64,000 nucleotides of DNA from positions 2,418,001 to 2,482,000 of the forward strand of contig PUFA01000211.1 in NCBI GenBank assembly GCA_003508835.1, written 5' to 3'. The position numbers and the translations under genes are program-made. How positions within the stretch are numbered: position 1 is the first letter of the stretch; the number at the start of each line of letters is the position of its first letter. This DNA comes from Eonycteris spelaea. Its lineage: Eukaryota > Chordata > Mammalia > Chiroptera > Pteropodidae. Positions 35,275-48,574 of this stretch are shown here, one piece after another. Below the pieces are notes generated by a model. The model had not been told where the DNA came from. It did no database searches and saw nothing but the letters and a program-made list of their open reading frames with translations.

Positions 35275-36780
35275 TTTTTAAATTTTTATTTTTAATTGTG
35301 GTCAAATGCATATAACATAAAATTTTTCATTTTAAGCATACAGTTCGTGGCATTAAATACGTTCACATTGTTGTGTGACCACCACCACCTTCCATCTCCA
35401 GCACTCTTTTCATCTCGTGAAACTGAAACTCTATACCATTGAACACCAACTCTCCATTTCCCCTCCCCTAGCGCCTGGCAACCACCATTCTCTCTGCCTC
35501 TGTGAATCTGGCTGCTCTAGGTACCTCATGTACGTAAAATCATACAGTATTTGTCTGGTCATAACTGGCTTATTTCACTTAGCATATTATCTTCGAAGTT
35601 CATTCATGTTGTAGGTGTCAGAATTTCAATCCTTTGAAGGCTGAATAATATTCCATTGTGTATTGTTAAAGAGAAAGCCACAGGCCCAAAATGACATCAC
35701 TTGTGCTAAAGCCCATGATATTAAACCTAGATTTAAAACTTGACCTAATTGTGTTACAGAAACAGATTTCATCCACCTGGCTCTAGCAAACCCAAACACT
35801 AAACATGGAGAATTGCAGTAGAGGAAGATTGGCTATTTTATTATGTATGGTGCCACCCAGGAGAAAGGAAGCTAATGTTCAAAAGCCTAGACTCTCAAAT
35901 TCAGGTTTCAAGGCAGTTTTTTAAGGGTTTTGGGAAACAGGTGTGTGAAAGCACTGAGAGGGCAAGTTTTAATTGGAGGACTTTGGAGCTTGGCCATTTA
36001 TGGCAAGGGGTATCAACAGCGGATCTTGCTGGATAACGGACCCTTTGCTTCTGAAAAGGTTTTGGCGTTAAAGTTCTCATTATGTCCCAGTCCTTTGGTT
36101 TCATGTGTGGGGGTAAGACTATGATTATGAGTGCAGTCAAGGTCAAAGTAATCTTCTCTGCACATGATTTGGCTGCATGACCTACTGTTTTGGTCTGTTG
36201 TCTCTAAAAAGCAACTCACTATCTCATTTAACAGGATAGGACCATTGTGAGCTGGTTCTATGCCTAAAATTGCTGTTTCAACCTCTCCCAGCAACATAAT
36301 CTTAATCAACCAGTCTGGAATTTTCTGGTCAATACAAATGAAGTAGTCTATCATGTAGACCCTTTATATCCCCCATAGAAAGAAATGGCAATCTGCATGA
36401 TAAAAATCCTTGCCATTCCCTTCTCCCCAAAAAATGTGTCCTGGTCTAAATATAATCCTTTCAATAGCTACCTTGACTCATCTTTCTTTTTATAAAAACC
36501 TTCCATTTTGTACAATCCCTTATAGTACTCTTCGAGTTGCTGGATGGAATACGGCCTGATACATGGATTATTTAATAAAACCAATTAGATCTTTAACTTT
36601 ACTCAGTTGAATTTTGTTCTTTAACACTATATACTACGTTTGGTTCACCACTCATCAGTTCATATACACTTAGATTGCTTCCACCTTTTCACTGTGGTGA
36701 ATAATGCTGCTGTGAACATGGGTACAAATATCTCTTTGAGAATCTACTTTCAATTCTTTGGGGTATAAATGAGAAACTAA
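35275..36780 (-). mobile_element. LINE-1 3' UTR (antisense), split by an LTR
   Basis: The left half (35275-35663) is the antisense L1 3' end up to GAATAATATTCCATTGTGTA. The right half resumes at 36627 with TTGCTTCCACCTTTTCACTG and GAATAATGCTGCTGTGAACA. The two halves are continuous once the LTR at 35664-36626 is removed. Confidence 0.85.
35664..36626 (+). mobile_element. Solo LTR nested in LINE-1
   Basis: The 963-bp insert begins TGTTAAAG and ends CTTTAACA, perfect 8-bp inverted ends of TG...CA type. Flanks are GTAT on the left and CTAT on the right, a probable 4-bp target duplication with one change, which points to a class I ERV. An ATTTAATAAAACC poly(A)-signal region lies about 60 bases from the 3' end. 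Open frames within it (for example 36013-36354 on -) are fortuitous. Confidence 0.8.
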
Positions 36781-36789
36781 ATCTTTAAT

Positions 36790-38300
36790 AAGTTTCCCTT
36801 CTTGGGTTATTTTGAAAGAGGTGGTGAGTTCTCCCAGAGGTTCTCTTAATGCCTCATTTTCTTGAAAATATATCAGTATATGGTAGCTATGCAAGAGCAG
36901 GCTGGGCATGTTAAGAGTTTCTGTTCAGAACCTTACCTGTTTCTGTATGAAGACATAGTTAATGCCACTGGGCATCTATATCCAGGAGGCAAAACATGTT
37001 ACTGTATGTATCTGCATGTATCTGTCTGAACATGCATGTTTTCATTTTATTTCAATGGCAAGCAAAGGTCTAGGGAAGATTTAAAAGTGAAATGGCAAGC
37101 TGCCTAGACCTTTATGAGCAGCAGTTGCTGGTGAAATTTTCTAATGTGGAGTGACAGCTCTATAATCACAATAATACCGTAGCAATCTGCTACTAAGACT
37201 TTCATTAAATGGCTCCCAGATCATATCTTTCTCTGTGTACTCATTCATTTCATAAGGGGTTTATTTATTAGATTGTTGATTTCACGCACTGCACCTTGCA
37301 AAGGCACCCTATCAATTGTAGTATTTCATAATGTTTCACTTAGGAGAACTTTCTACTCTTTTGTTTCTATTTTCTTCACAATCTGGCTCTACATCATAAA
37401 ATGTGCTTTACTTAGGATTCAGAGAGCAGCACTATCTGGCTAGCTCTCCCCCATCCTAAGAATCTTACAAATCACTAATAGCGTGGGGGAGGAGAGACTG
37501 CTTATAACTGGAAAATGGTGCTCTGGAAAGCCAGGGCTTTACTCCCTCTACCGATTTGTATGACAAAGAAGGCAAATCTCTTCTGTGAAAGCTCTGCACT
37601 TAGTCAGGACTCAAGCAATTAAAACCCAAATTTGAACGCTGGCAATGGGAAAACTTACTGAGGAACAAAAGTGATGTTTCTGCACTGCCCTGCTTGCATG
37701 GCCTCGAAATCTTCTCTGCTTACTCCAGTCTTCTGTTACCTGGGCCGGCTGATCCCCACCGAGCCCACGACTGCGGCAGGACAAGAGCTCTGAATTTCTT
37801 GCCCAGGCAGCCTTTTTATTAAAGAGCACAGGGGCAGCTCTGCCAGGAGCAGCAGGCTTCTCTTTAGGGGGGGAAAGCCAAGGAGGAAAGGGGTAGGACA
37901 AGTGGGCTATAACAGTGAATGAACAAAGCCGAGAAAGTACAGGTCTCTGCGGGTCCCAGGAATCCAACCCCCTCCATCATCCCCTCTGTACAGTCACATT
38001 ATAGAACGGCGTCCTTCCTAGCCCCAATCCTCTGGGCATTTGACTCTTTAATATAAATGTTAAGATTGGTAGCTTTCCAATATTTTTAGCTGGAGAGCAT
38101 TGAGAAGAGTTAAAAAGGAAACGATGGATTTGTAGTCGCTTTCTTTCAATTCCTCTTCATTCATTGGCTAAGTATCGGTTGCCTAGGAAACCGCGTGCTT
38201 CTCAGCGGATTTGGCTGTCAGGCTACCAGAGCTGTGAGCTGTGTATTAAGTGGTGAAGGCAGAAGGAAAATCCGAAAGCTAGATGTCCTTTAATTTCAAT
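36790..38300. other. Non-repeat intergenic DNA with an RFX-type X-box
   Basis: No gene is seen. The stretch from about 37300 to 38290 looks largely free of repeats and carries an X-box at 38178-38191, so it could be regulatory. A 118-aa open frame at 37611-37967 (-) has no recognisable homology. Confidence 0.4.
38178..38191. promoter_or_regulatory. RFX-type X-box motif
   Basis: GTTGCCTAGGAAAC is an imperfect palindrome of two RFX half-sites with a 2-base spacer, close to the GTTGCCATGGCAAC consensus. It lies about 3.3 kb upstream of the TUBB2B promoter. Confidence 0.45.
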
Positions 38301-38312
38301 AATTGTGTAAAT

Positions 38313-38490
38313 ACATTATATATATACATATATATACACACACATACATATATATATATATATCTTGCTTTATACATATATACATATATACATATATATA
38401 TATACACACACATACATATATATATCTTGCTTTAACATATATACAATATATATACACACACATACATATATATATATATATCTTGCTTTA
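38313..38490. repeat. AT/AC-rich minisatellite, three copies
   Basis: Three tandem copies of a unit of about 56-62 bp consist of TATATACACACACATACA, a TA run and the anchor TCTTGCTTTA. The anchors start at 38363, 38425 and 38481. Open frames across it are low-complexity artefacts. Confidence 0.85.
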
Positions 38491-38499
38491 AGAAAAAAA

Positions 38500-39400
38500 T
38501 GCTTTAAGATTTCACTACCAAAATAGTTATGTACTGCCCCCTTTCTAGCAAACTTCTTCAATTAACTAAAATAATGACTTTATGTGTAATAGAGAAATGC
38601 AAAATCACTTGAGAATCTGCCATTGATTATACTCTGAAAATTATGAGAGTAAATATAATTTTAATGGTTTAGGGGATATTTTACCTCAGCCACACCATCA
38701 GTTTTGCATAAAACAGATGTTGAATTTCATTTTATACTGAGTTATTTCTACAACTGTCTCAAGAAGGGAAAATTTAGAAATGTTAGTACATCATTGGAAC
38801 TAACAGTATATAAATGATGTTGAAATATATTGTCCTGACACCTTCATGTCTGATATACAGTGACCTAGGTGGAGAGGAATTGTGTATTACAGACAAAAAG
38901 AAATGTTGAAGGACCGAGCTGAGAACAAATCTTCTCGGTAGCTACATGGAATAAGTATAAGCATTAGCAGATAAGTTTAAAGACCAAGGAAAGACTTGGC
39001 TGTCATTAGCATCCAGCCTCCGACACAAAATCAGCTCCTTGTGAAAATAAAACTGTGCAGCATCATAATTCCAAATTGGGAAGGGGCGTAGAACGGTCAA
39101 CAAGAATTCCAAATCCAATGAGTGGGGCAGAGGGCAGTACGGACAAAAAGAGAGAGGGGAAACAGATCTTGAACCAGAAATGCCGAATCCCCGAGGGCAT
39201 CCGGCATCCAAAATGAGTTTCAGCCTCATCCTATTCCAAGCTCTTTCCTCAAAAGAAACCCGAGAGGAAAGGGTCCTTTTATCTACATAATCTTGAACAG
39301 GCATTTTCACCCTGGCACTCCACACAGATCTGGCTCTGAAACAGAATTTAAGAAAAAAAACCATTAGGTAAGGGAAGGTGGCAGCCGGCTCAAATTACCC
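38500..39400. other. Unassigned intergenic DNA
   Basis: No repeat is recognised. A 140-aa open frame on the - strand (38942-39364) has no recognisable domain and is not called. Confidence 0.35.
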
Positions 39401-40221
39401 TCACGGAGCTGAGCCCCCCACAACGCTGCTCAAGAGGGTTGCCCCTGCGCTGGCAGCCAGGCGCTAACCTCAAGCAGTGAGGGTGCAGGCCTCGCTTGCT
39501 TCCTTTCTGCGCAGCTCAGTCCCACCAAACCCCCAACCCCAGGACTGGGTGCTACAGGAGCTACAGCCTGGACATGGTCACTTTCCCCAAGGGCTGGGCG
39601 CCCAGAAGGCCGATTCCAGCCTGAACCCTGTCTTTACTTGCTGTGTGACCTTAAGATCACTGGCCTTCGACATTTCCGCATATGCATGAGTCAAATTAGA
39701 AACTCAGGGGTCGGGCCCCAGTTCTTGGGACCCCTCAAGTGAGACATGTGGGAGGGCCTTCCGTTCCTCTGCCTCTGGCCAGCCCGACCTCATCCTAACC
39801 CCGACACCGGCAGCGGTGCCAGGGGAATTCAACCCGGAAAGCTTCAGTCTGGGCGCAAAGGGGCGGCTGGGCTTTGTTCTCGGTTTCTCTTTGTGCACTG
39901 GAATGGAGTTGAAAACCCCCTCCCATTCCCCCGCGGAAAAGAGAGGCGATGACAGCTTGCTGGTAGTTCTGGGAGGGTCTCACTCAACAGCTGCCGGCCT
40001 CGTTCCGCCACCGGAACCCGGGTTATTCAGCAGCTCTCACCAGAGGATGAAAAGGGTCAGTCACATCACCTTGCAGAAGACTCGTTCGAGTCGGGAGGGG
40101 GAGGGGGTGCTTCACCCGTGGAATTGCAGGCACCAAGTTCCAGGTCTGTGGTGAACGTTTTAGCCACCCTTTACCCTCCCTCCCTCCAGCCCACGTAGGT
40201 TCAGCCACCCCATCCCTCTCG

Positions 40222-40262
40222 CTCCTTCCCTCCTTCCTTTCCTCCCTCCCTCCTCCTCTCTC
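40222..40262. repeat. Pure pyrimidine (CT) tract
   Basis: 41 consecutive pyrimidines, with further CT-rich DNA on both sides. On the opposite strand this is a GA-rich tract. Confidence 0.85.
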
Positions 40263-41373
40263 AACAAAGAGATCAACTCCGTCCACTACCTAGAAACTGT
40301 GGTTTGAAAGAGGGTCGGTGCTCGCTCTCTGTGTGCTTGTCGGGTTTCGCAGGTCCTCTCCTTCGCAGTGCTGCAGTTTTTAGGCGTGTCCCTCAGCCCC
40401 AACAGTAGCCCAAAGGTTGTGGACCTCATGGCCGCCTCGGGGTCCGGAGCCTGATGAAAGTGAGAGTGTTAGCAGTAGGGCGGCTATGACCACCCTTGGA
40501 ACTCATGCCCATACTGGACAATAGATGAACCAATCCCAGATCGAGGGAGCTCCTGGAGTGTGATTTTTAAATACTCAGTTGTGCGAGGCATCCCACTTAG
40601 AGAGCCCTTTTTTGCCGCAGCCCCGCCTCCCGGACCCCACCCTCGTTCTGACCGCTGGTCTGTCCACACTGCTCCGCCAGCCACACCCACCCATCCACTC
40701 TCAAGTAACAAAAGCCAGTGAGCGGGGTGGAGGGGTCCTTGGGTCTGTATAGACTCTTGGAGAGGATGAGCAGGCTGGATAGGGTGTTGATTCTGGATGC
40801 TGCCGCCAAAGTAAGAGAGAACATCCTTGACAGAGACAAAGAAAGAATAGGCAGATCCTGCGGGTGAGGCGGAAGAGGCACCCTGGGGCTCTAGGTTTGA
40901 GTGTTCAGGGTCACAGCTTTTCAGGCCAATCACACCCGACTTCTTCTTGGGGCCACCTGTACTCTCCCAAGGCTTTGCATGGCTATTGTCGGCCTCTGGA
41001 CAGCTGCCGGCCTCTAGGGTTGGGGTTGCCGCAATGGTTTCACTAGGGGTGGCTGAGGATCTCTTCTTGGCGGAGGAGAGGCCCTAAATTGCGCTGCAGC
41101 AGCAGCACAACCTGCACCACGACCCTACAACCTGCCAGTGCCCAGAGCACAGCGCGGTCCTTTCAGGCACGTCTGACGACCTCTCCACCTGCTCCAGTCC
41201 GTCTGTCCCCCGCCCCCCATTCCAGTGCAAGTTCCCCCCCACCCCATTCACAGACCGTCACCCTCAATTCTCAGTATTTCCACTCCACTCCACCCCTAGC
41301 CTTAGACAATGCACACGCCCCCACTCTACTCCATGGAGCCCCCATGCCTCACCCGGTCCCTAAGACTGTGCTG

Positions 41374-41378
41374 ATTGG
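41374..41378 (-). promoter_or_regulatory. TUBB2B: Inverted CCAAT box (ATTGG)
   Basis: CTGATTGGCC lies about 150 bases upstream of the TATA-like box, in NF-Y-type context. Confidence 0.5.
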
Positions 41379-41427
41379 CCGCGGGCCCACGGTCCATCCC
41401 CCCGGACAGTCCCTGGGGCTCGGAGCA

Positions 41428-41435
41428 TTACGTCA
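41428..41435 (+). promoter_or_regulatory. TUBB2B: CRE-like site TTACGTCA
   Basis: An ATF/CREB-type octamer with one difference from TGACGTCA lies about 90 bases upstream of the TATA-like box. A TGACGT half-site also lies at 41545-41550 near the expected start. Confidence 0.45.
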
Positions 41436-41520
41436 GCCGGGCCTGGAGAGCGCTAGCGTGAAGGGGACTGGGGGGCTAGGGCTGGGGGCGCGGCCTGCGC
41501 GGGCCGCCCCACCCTTCTTA

Positions 41521-41528
41521 CATAAAAG
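41521..41528 (+). promoter_or_regulatory. TUBB2B: TATA-like box of TUBB2B
   Basis: CATAAAAG in a GC-rich setting. Transcription would start about 25-30 bases downstream, near 41550, giving a 5' UTR of about 150 bases. Confidence 0.65.
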
Positions 41529-41578
41529 GCCGGGCTCGGTGGGCTGACGTTCTTAGCCGGTCGATTCCTGCGCGCTTT

Positions 41579-41646
41579 CCCGGTGACCCAGTAGTGGGTG
41601 TGTAAGGGAGGACCCGGTGACCCAGTAGTGGGTGTGTAAGGGAGGA
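41579..41646 (+). repeat. TUBB2B: Perfect 34-bp tandem duplication in the TUBB2B 5' UTR
   Basis: The unit begins CCCGGTGACCCAGTAGTGGG and ends AGGGAGGA. It occurs at 41579-41612 and again, identically, at 41613-41646, just upstream of the start codon at 41698. Confidence 0.95.
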
Positions 41647-41697
41647 CGGACAGACTGACCAGACGCCGACCCGGGCCAGAAGAAGCCAGCTAGCACC

Positions 41698-44475
<2,778 letters not shown>

Positions 44476-44725
44476 GTTCACAGGTCACAGGTTAGGGAAA
44501 ATTGAGAAGGAAAGCAAGGGGAGGGGGCTTACTGGTGAAAATATCTTGGCAATTGATGGAAAGAAGCATGGTCTGCTCTAGGTTGTGCGCTGGTTCTCTG
44601 GTGCTCTTCACTATTGCTGTCGTTTTTTATTTTTTTTTTTGTAATACTGATAACATCACTGTAACATTTGAGGTATTTCTGAACTACTGTTGTTATGGCT
44701 AAAATTACATAAACATTTGTGTCCT
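44476..44725 (+). other. TUBB2B: TUBB2B 3' UTR (candidate)
   Basis: Unique sequence follows the stop, with a T-run near 44623-44640. No AATAAA is seen. CATAAA at 44708-44713 is a candidate variant poly(A) signal. Confidence 0.5.
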
Positions 44726-45089
44726 AATGGGCCTCTTTTCTGTTTCCTCTTTATTGAGTGATTATCAATTTAAATGTTACTTTCGGAACACATAATATGA
44801 AATTCTTTCTTTAGAAAAAAAGAATGGATAGGTAAAAGTTGAAGTGTATTTACTCCAGTGTTTAACCAACCACAATCATACTCAATTTAAGGTGGGAAAT
44901 TGAGCCAAATGTTAAAATGTCTTTAGTTAAATACTTTAAGTTAAAGGATGCCTACCTGAAAGCACACTAAATGTATTTTCATAGTATAAATCCTACTATA
45001 CCTCTATTTCCTTTCAAAAACTTTTTTGAATATTACTACATCTACACAGCACAAAATTCTAAAGCTAGAGAATGAAAAGTAAGTTTCTC

Positions 45090-45480
45090 TTCCATAACTT
45101 CAGACTTATGTAGATTCTTTTTTTCTTTCTTCACACACATCATGGTACTAACACTGTTCTCTTGCCTCCTTTTTTTTTACTAAATAGCATATCGTTAAAA
45201 TACAGAGAGCTTCTATCCTTTAAACCAATACATAGTATTCATATGTAGTTGTGCCATATTTTAACCAATTCCTTCCAATGGACATGTAGATTGTTTATAT
45301 TTTCTTATAGAGTCACAATAAATAATTTTAGCATATGATTGCATATATCAGAATAGCTATCCTGTAAGTTTCTCTAAATGGAATTTGCTATCAAAGGGTA
45401 TTTGATACTATGCCTTTTTAAGTAAATGAAATTGCCTATCCTTATGAATAGCCATAGATTTATAAATTGTTAATATACTA
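45090..45480 (-). mobile_element. Old LINE-1 3' UTR fragment (antisense)
   Basis: The + strand reads ACATAGTATTCATATGTAG, CCAATGGACATGTAGATTG and AATTTGCTATCAAAGGGTAT, a diverged antisense L1 3' end. Confidence 0.55.
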
Positions 45481-46867
45481 AAATTTTTAAGAAAGTTTTC
45501 TTTCCATCAATCATGTTTTTACAACATAAGAAACTATTTGTACAAAAGTTAATTACTTTTGAATTTATATGAAAGTATAAATTCTGCATTTTTGGAGAAT
45601 TTTACTTTACTTTAAGTAGGCAAGCCACGTAATTTTCACAGTTTATTGCATCCTTACCATGCGGAGCTAGGATTTGGGATTTGAACACAAGCCTGCCTCT
45701 AGACTTGAACTCAACCACTAAAGAAGCTTTGGGATTTCAACAAGTGATTTTCAGTTAAGATCATATACTTCTATCGGATAAATCATATTTTTTTCAAAAT
45801 ATGGGCTAGTTTCCTATTTTGCAAAGAGAAGTAAAATATAAGTTATAAACAAATGTACAAAATTTCTGTGCCACTATAGGAAGAAAAAAAATCAAGAAAA
45901 CTATAGGATTATGATTTATCTATTTTCAGGCAAATTAAAAATAGGAAAAAATATTACTTCATATCATACCCTGTATTTATTTCTTTCTATTTGGTTCTAC
46001 TCCTACTTAAGTGTTTTTAAAAAAGAAAAAGAAGAAAGATGAGGGGCAGATATGGATTTCCCTATTAAAGAGTCTGTCCTATAGCTGAAAACAGTTTCAA
46101 AAAAAAGTGAGCAGTGTCATTCTAAATAGTGTGAAAATAAGTTAATTGTACCAAGTCGATCCCATAAATCAAAAAGAACAGTAGTTCACTTTACAAGTAT
46201 TATGTATTTTATATATTATACATATTGCATATAACACAAGTATTATATACATAGAAACTAGACCTAGTGCTGAATAGGGGCAAACAGGTCAGGAGACAGT
46301 GGCTTCTCCCCCATTTTTCTATATTTAACAATGAACTGGCAGGTGCCATTCCTGATGAGCTGGTGTAAAGCTTCCAACTTAATCGAAGGGTAACATTGGT
46401 TTTAAATTACCTAAAGACTTGTATCAGCTGCCAGGGCCCCCTAGATTTATCCTTGACCATGCATTCCCCACAACCTGTCAGACACACGATTGGTAACTTT
46501 GGAGAAGAGAGAGATTGCTGCCAGGTGCCTCTTGGCAGACTCTAAGTATCATGCTTCTCTCCACCTGTGAGAAGAGGTTAGGCAGGCACTCAGCAGGCCA
46601 GCCTGCTAGCCTTTCAGCATACCCAGACTACTGAAAGCACAGCTAGAGCTTACTTAAACATGATTAAAGAGTGTGTGCCAGATGGATCAGTCACCAGGTT
46701 CTCTGAGACAAAGCTTTAAAAGCATGTTTGCATAATATTAATATGCACATGAAACACATACTTAGGAAAACAGTTCAAAAGCAGAAAAATGCACAAACAC
46801 CTGGGTTAAGACATACTTTTTGAAAATGAGTTTTCGTTTTTACATTACCATTGTGTGATAAGAGGTG

Positions 46868-46870
<3 letters not shown>

Positions 46871-46911
<41 letters not shown>
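46871..46911. repeat. (TG)20 microsatellite
   Basis: An uninterrupted TG run. Confidence 0.95.
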
Positions 46912-46916
<5 letters not shown>

Positions 46917-47959
46917 ACACTCTACAAAGGAAATTCTTCACCCTGATGTGCCACAAGGAGGATATTGACTTTTGGGCAGGCACAGTACCCAAATTACAAG
47001 ACCCACTGGGATGTGATACAGGATTCAGAAATTGGGTTTAGGGAGGGAGTTGGAGTCACCTTGAGGTCATCCCAAAAGTCTGTGAAGAAACAAGAACCCT
47101 AATGTGCTCCAAATTTGCCTGCACCTCTATCATCAGCCCCAGAGATGGTCTAAGACTATGTTAGATTTCTCATTTCATCACTAACATGTTAGATTAATAG
47201 AATTTTGAACTAAAACTAACCTTTAGAGATTATCTAGCTTGACCTCTTATTTTGTACTGGGGAGACTTTTGTCTAAGATCACAAAACTCCTTCTGTACAA
47301 ATCAGATCTTAGATTTGTGTCTTTTCCCTACAGCTACATATCTCAGGTCCTATTTTATACAAGCCACATGAGGATTATGAAGACAGGAAAAAGAAATTTT
47401 CTGGTTTCAAGGAAAAACCCCAAAGTGTCTTTGTTCCACAACTCAACCTCCCTGTATGGGTTGAGCAGAGATAAAGCGCCAAGCCTTTTGTCTCTAATGA
47501 GATCACTCTTTGACAGGTGATGCAGAGTTTCCTGGCTCTAAAACACAACCTACACAATGTTCTAACGCAATCATGGGTGCAAGAGGAATATTCTATCGGG
47601 AATAGTTAGGTGAAATGGTAGGAAGTTAGTAAAAACTCTTTGGATCTCATCTTTTACACACTACCATTATAGTTAAAATGCGATTTGTATATACAAGACA
47701 AAGCTACTTGACAACTATTATAATGATGATTTCTTCCCAATGTGTAAGAGATAGTCTACTGTGAGGTCATGCTTTCATAAATGTGCCTCAAAGTTGAGCC
47801 ATTCACTTGAAAACAGACTCACTGTTAAGAAACTTTGTTTCTTAGAGGTATTTTCCCCTAACTCCCCCACCCCTCATGCTTTTCTTAAGGCATACTTGCC
47901 AACACCTGCCCAGAGAAGCTCATCTTTGGGCAGTTTATAGCACTTAAAATGCTTCAAAG

Positions 47960-48570
47960 TCATTTCTTCTTTTTCTTTTAACTGAGATGTAATTCACATG
48001 CCATAGAATTCACCATTTAAAAAAGTACAAGTCAGTGGGTTTTAGTAATATTGACAGAGTTGTGCAATTATCACCACTATATAATTCTGGAACATTTTCA
48101 TCAACCCCCCAAATTCCTGTATCCTTTGGCAAACCCTCCCATTCAACTTTCCCTCCAACTCCTGGCAACCACTATTCTTTCTGTCTCTATGAATTTGCCT
48201 ATTCTGAACATTTCATATAAATGGAATCATATAACATATGGTCTTTTGTGCTTGCCTTTTTATATTTAGCATAATGTTTTCAAGGGTTATCCAGGTTGTA
48301 GCATGTCTCATATGTCATTCCCTTTTATGGATAAATAATATTCCATTGTAGGCATACACCATTCTTTGTTTAATCATTCATTAATTGATGGGCATTTATT
48401 TAGTTAGTTTCCACTTTTTAGTATTAAGAATAAGGCTGCTATGAATATTCATATGCAAGTTTCTTATGTATATGCATGCTTTTATTTCTCTTGAATATAT
48501 ACCTAAGAGTAGAATTGCTGGGTAATGTGGTAATTCTATGTCCACAACCATTTTGACTTCTACCTAAGGA
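47960..48570 (-). mobile_element. LINE-1 3' UTR fragment (antisense)
   Basis: A clear antisense L1 3' end: TAACTGAGATGTAATTCACA, CTCCTGGCAACCACTATTC, AATAATATTCCATTGTAGGC and AGAATTGCTGGGTAATGTGG. Confidence 0.85.
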
Positions 48571-48574
48571 TGTA

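Larger units (their letters stand above)
39400..41390. other. TUBB2B upstream flank
   Basis: This is moderately GC-rich, non-repeat DNA. It includes a pure 41-base pyrimidine tract (40222-40262). An unrecognised 149-aa open frame on the - strand (40484-40933) runs away from the TUBB2B promoter. I see no splice-supported gene. Confidence 0.45.
44730..47950. other. Intergenic DNA downstream of TUBB2B
   Basis: AT-rich, with no gene seen. It contains an antisense L1 fragment (about 45090-45480), an unassigned non-repeat block (about 46260-46760) and a TG microsatellite. Confidence 0.5.

Noticed and set aside
36013..36354. 113-aa open frame on -
   Set aside because: Falls entirely within the solo LTR and has no recognisable domain.
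38303..38561. Tyr/Ile-rich open frames on both strands
   Set aside because: Translations of the TA/CA minisatellite.
41089..41547. 152-aa open frame on + overlapping the TUBB2B promoter
   Set aside because: Low-complexity Pro/Ser/Thr-rich frame in CpG-rich DNA that runs through the CCAAT, CRE-like and TATA-like elements; no domain recognised.
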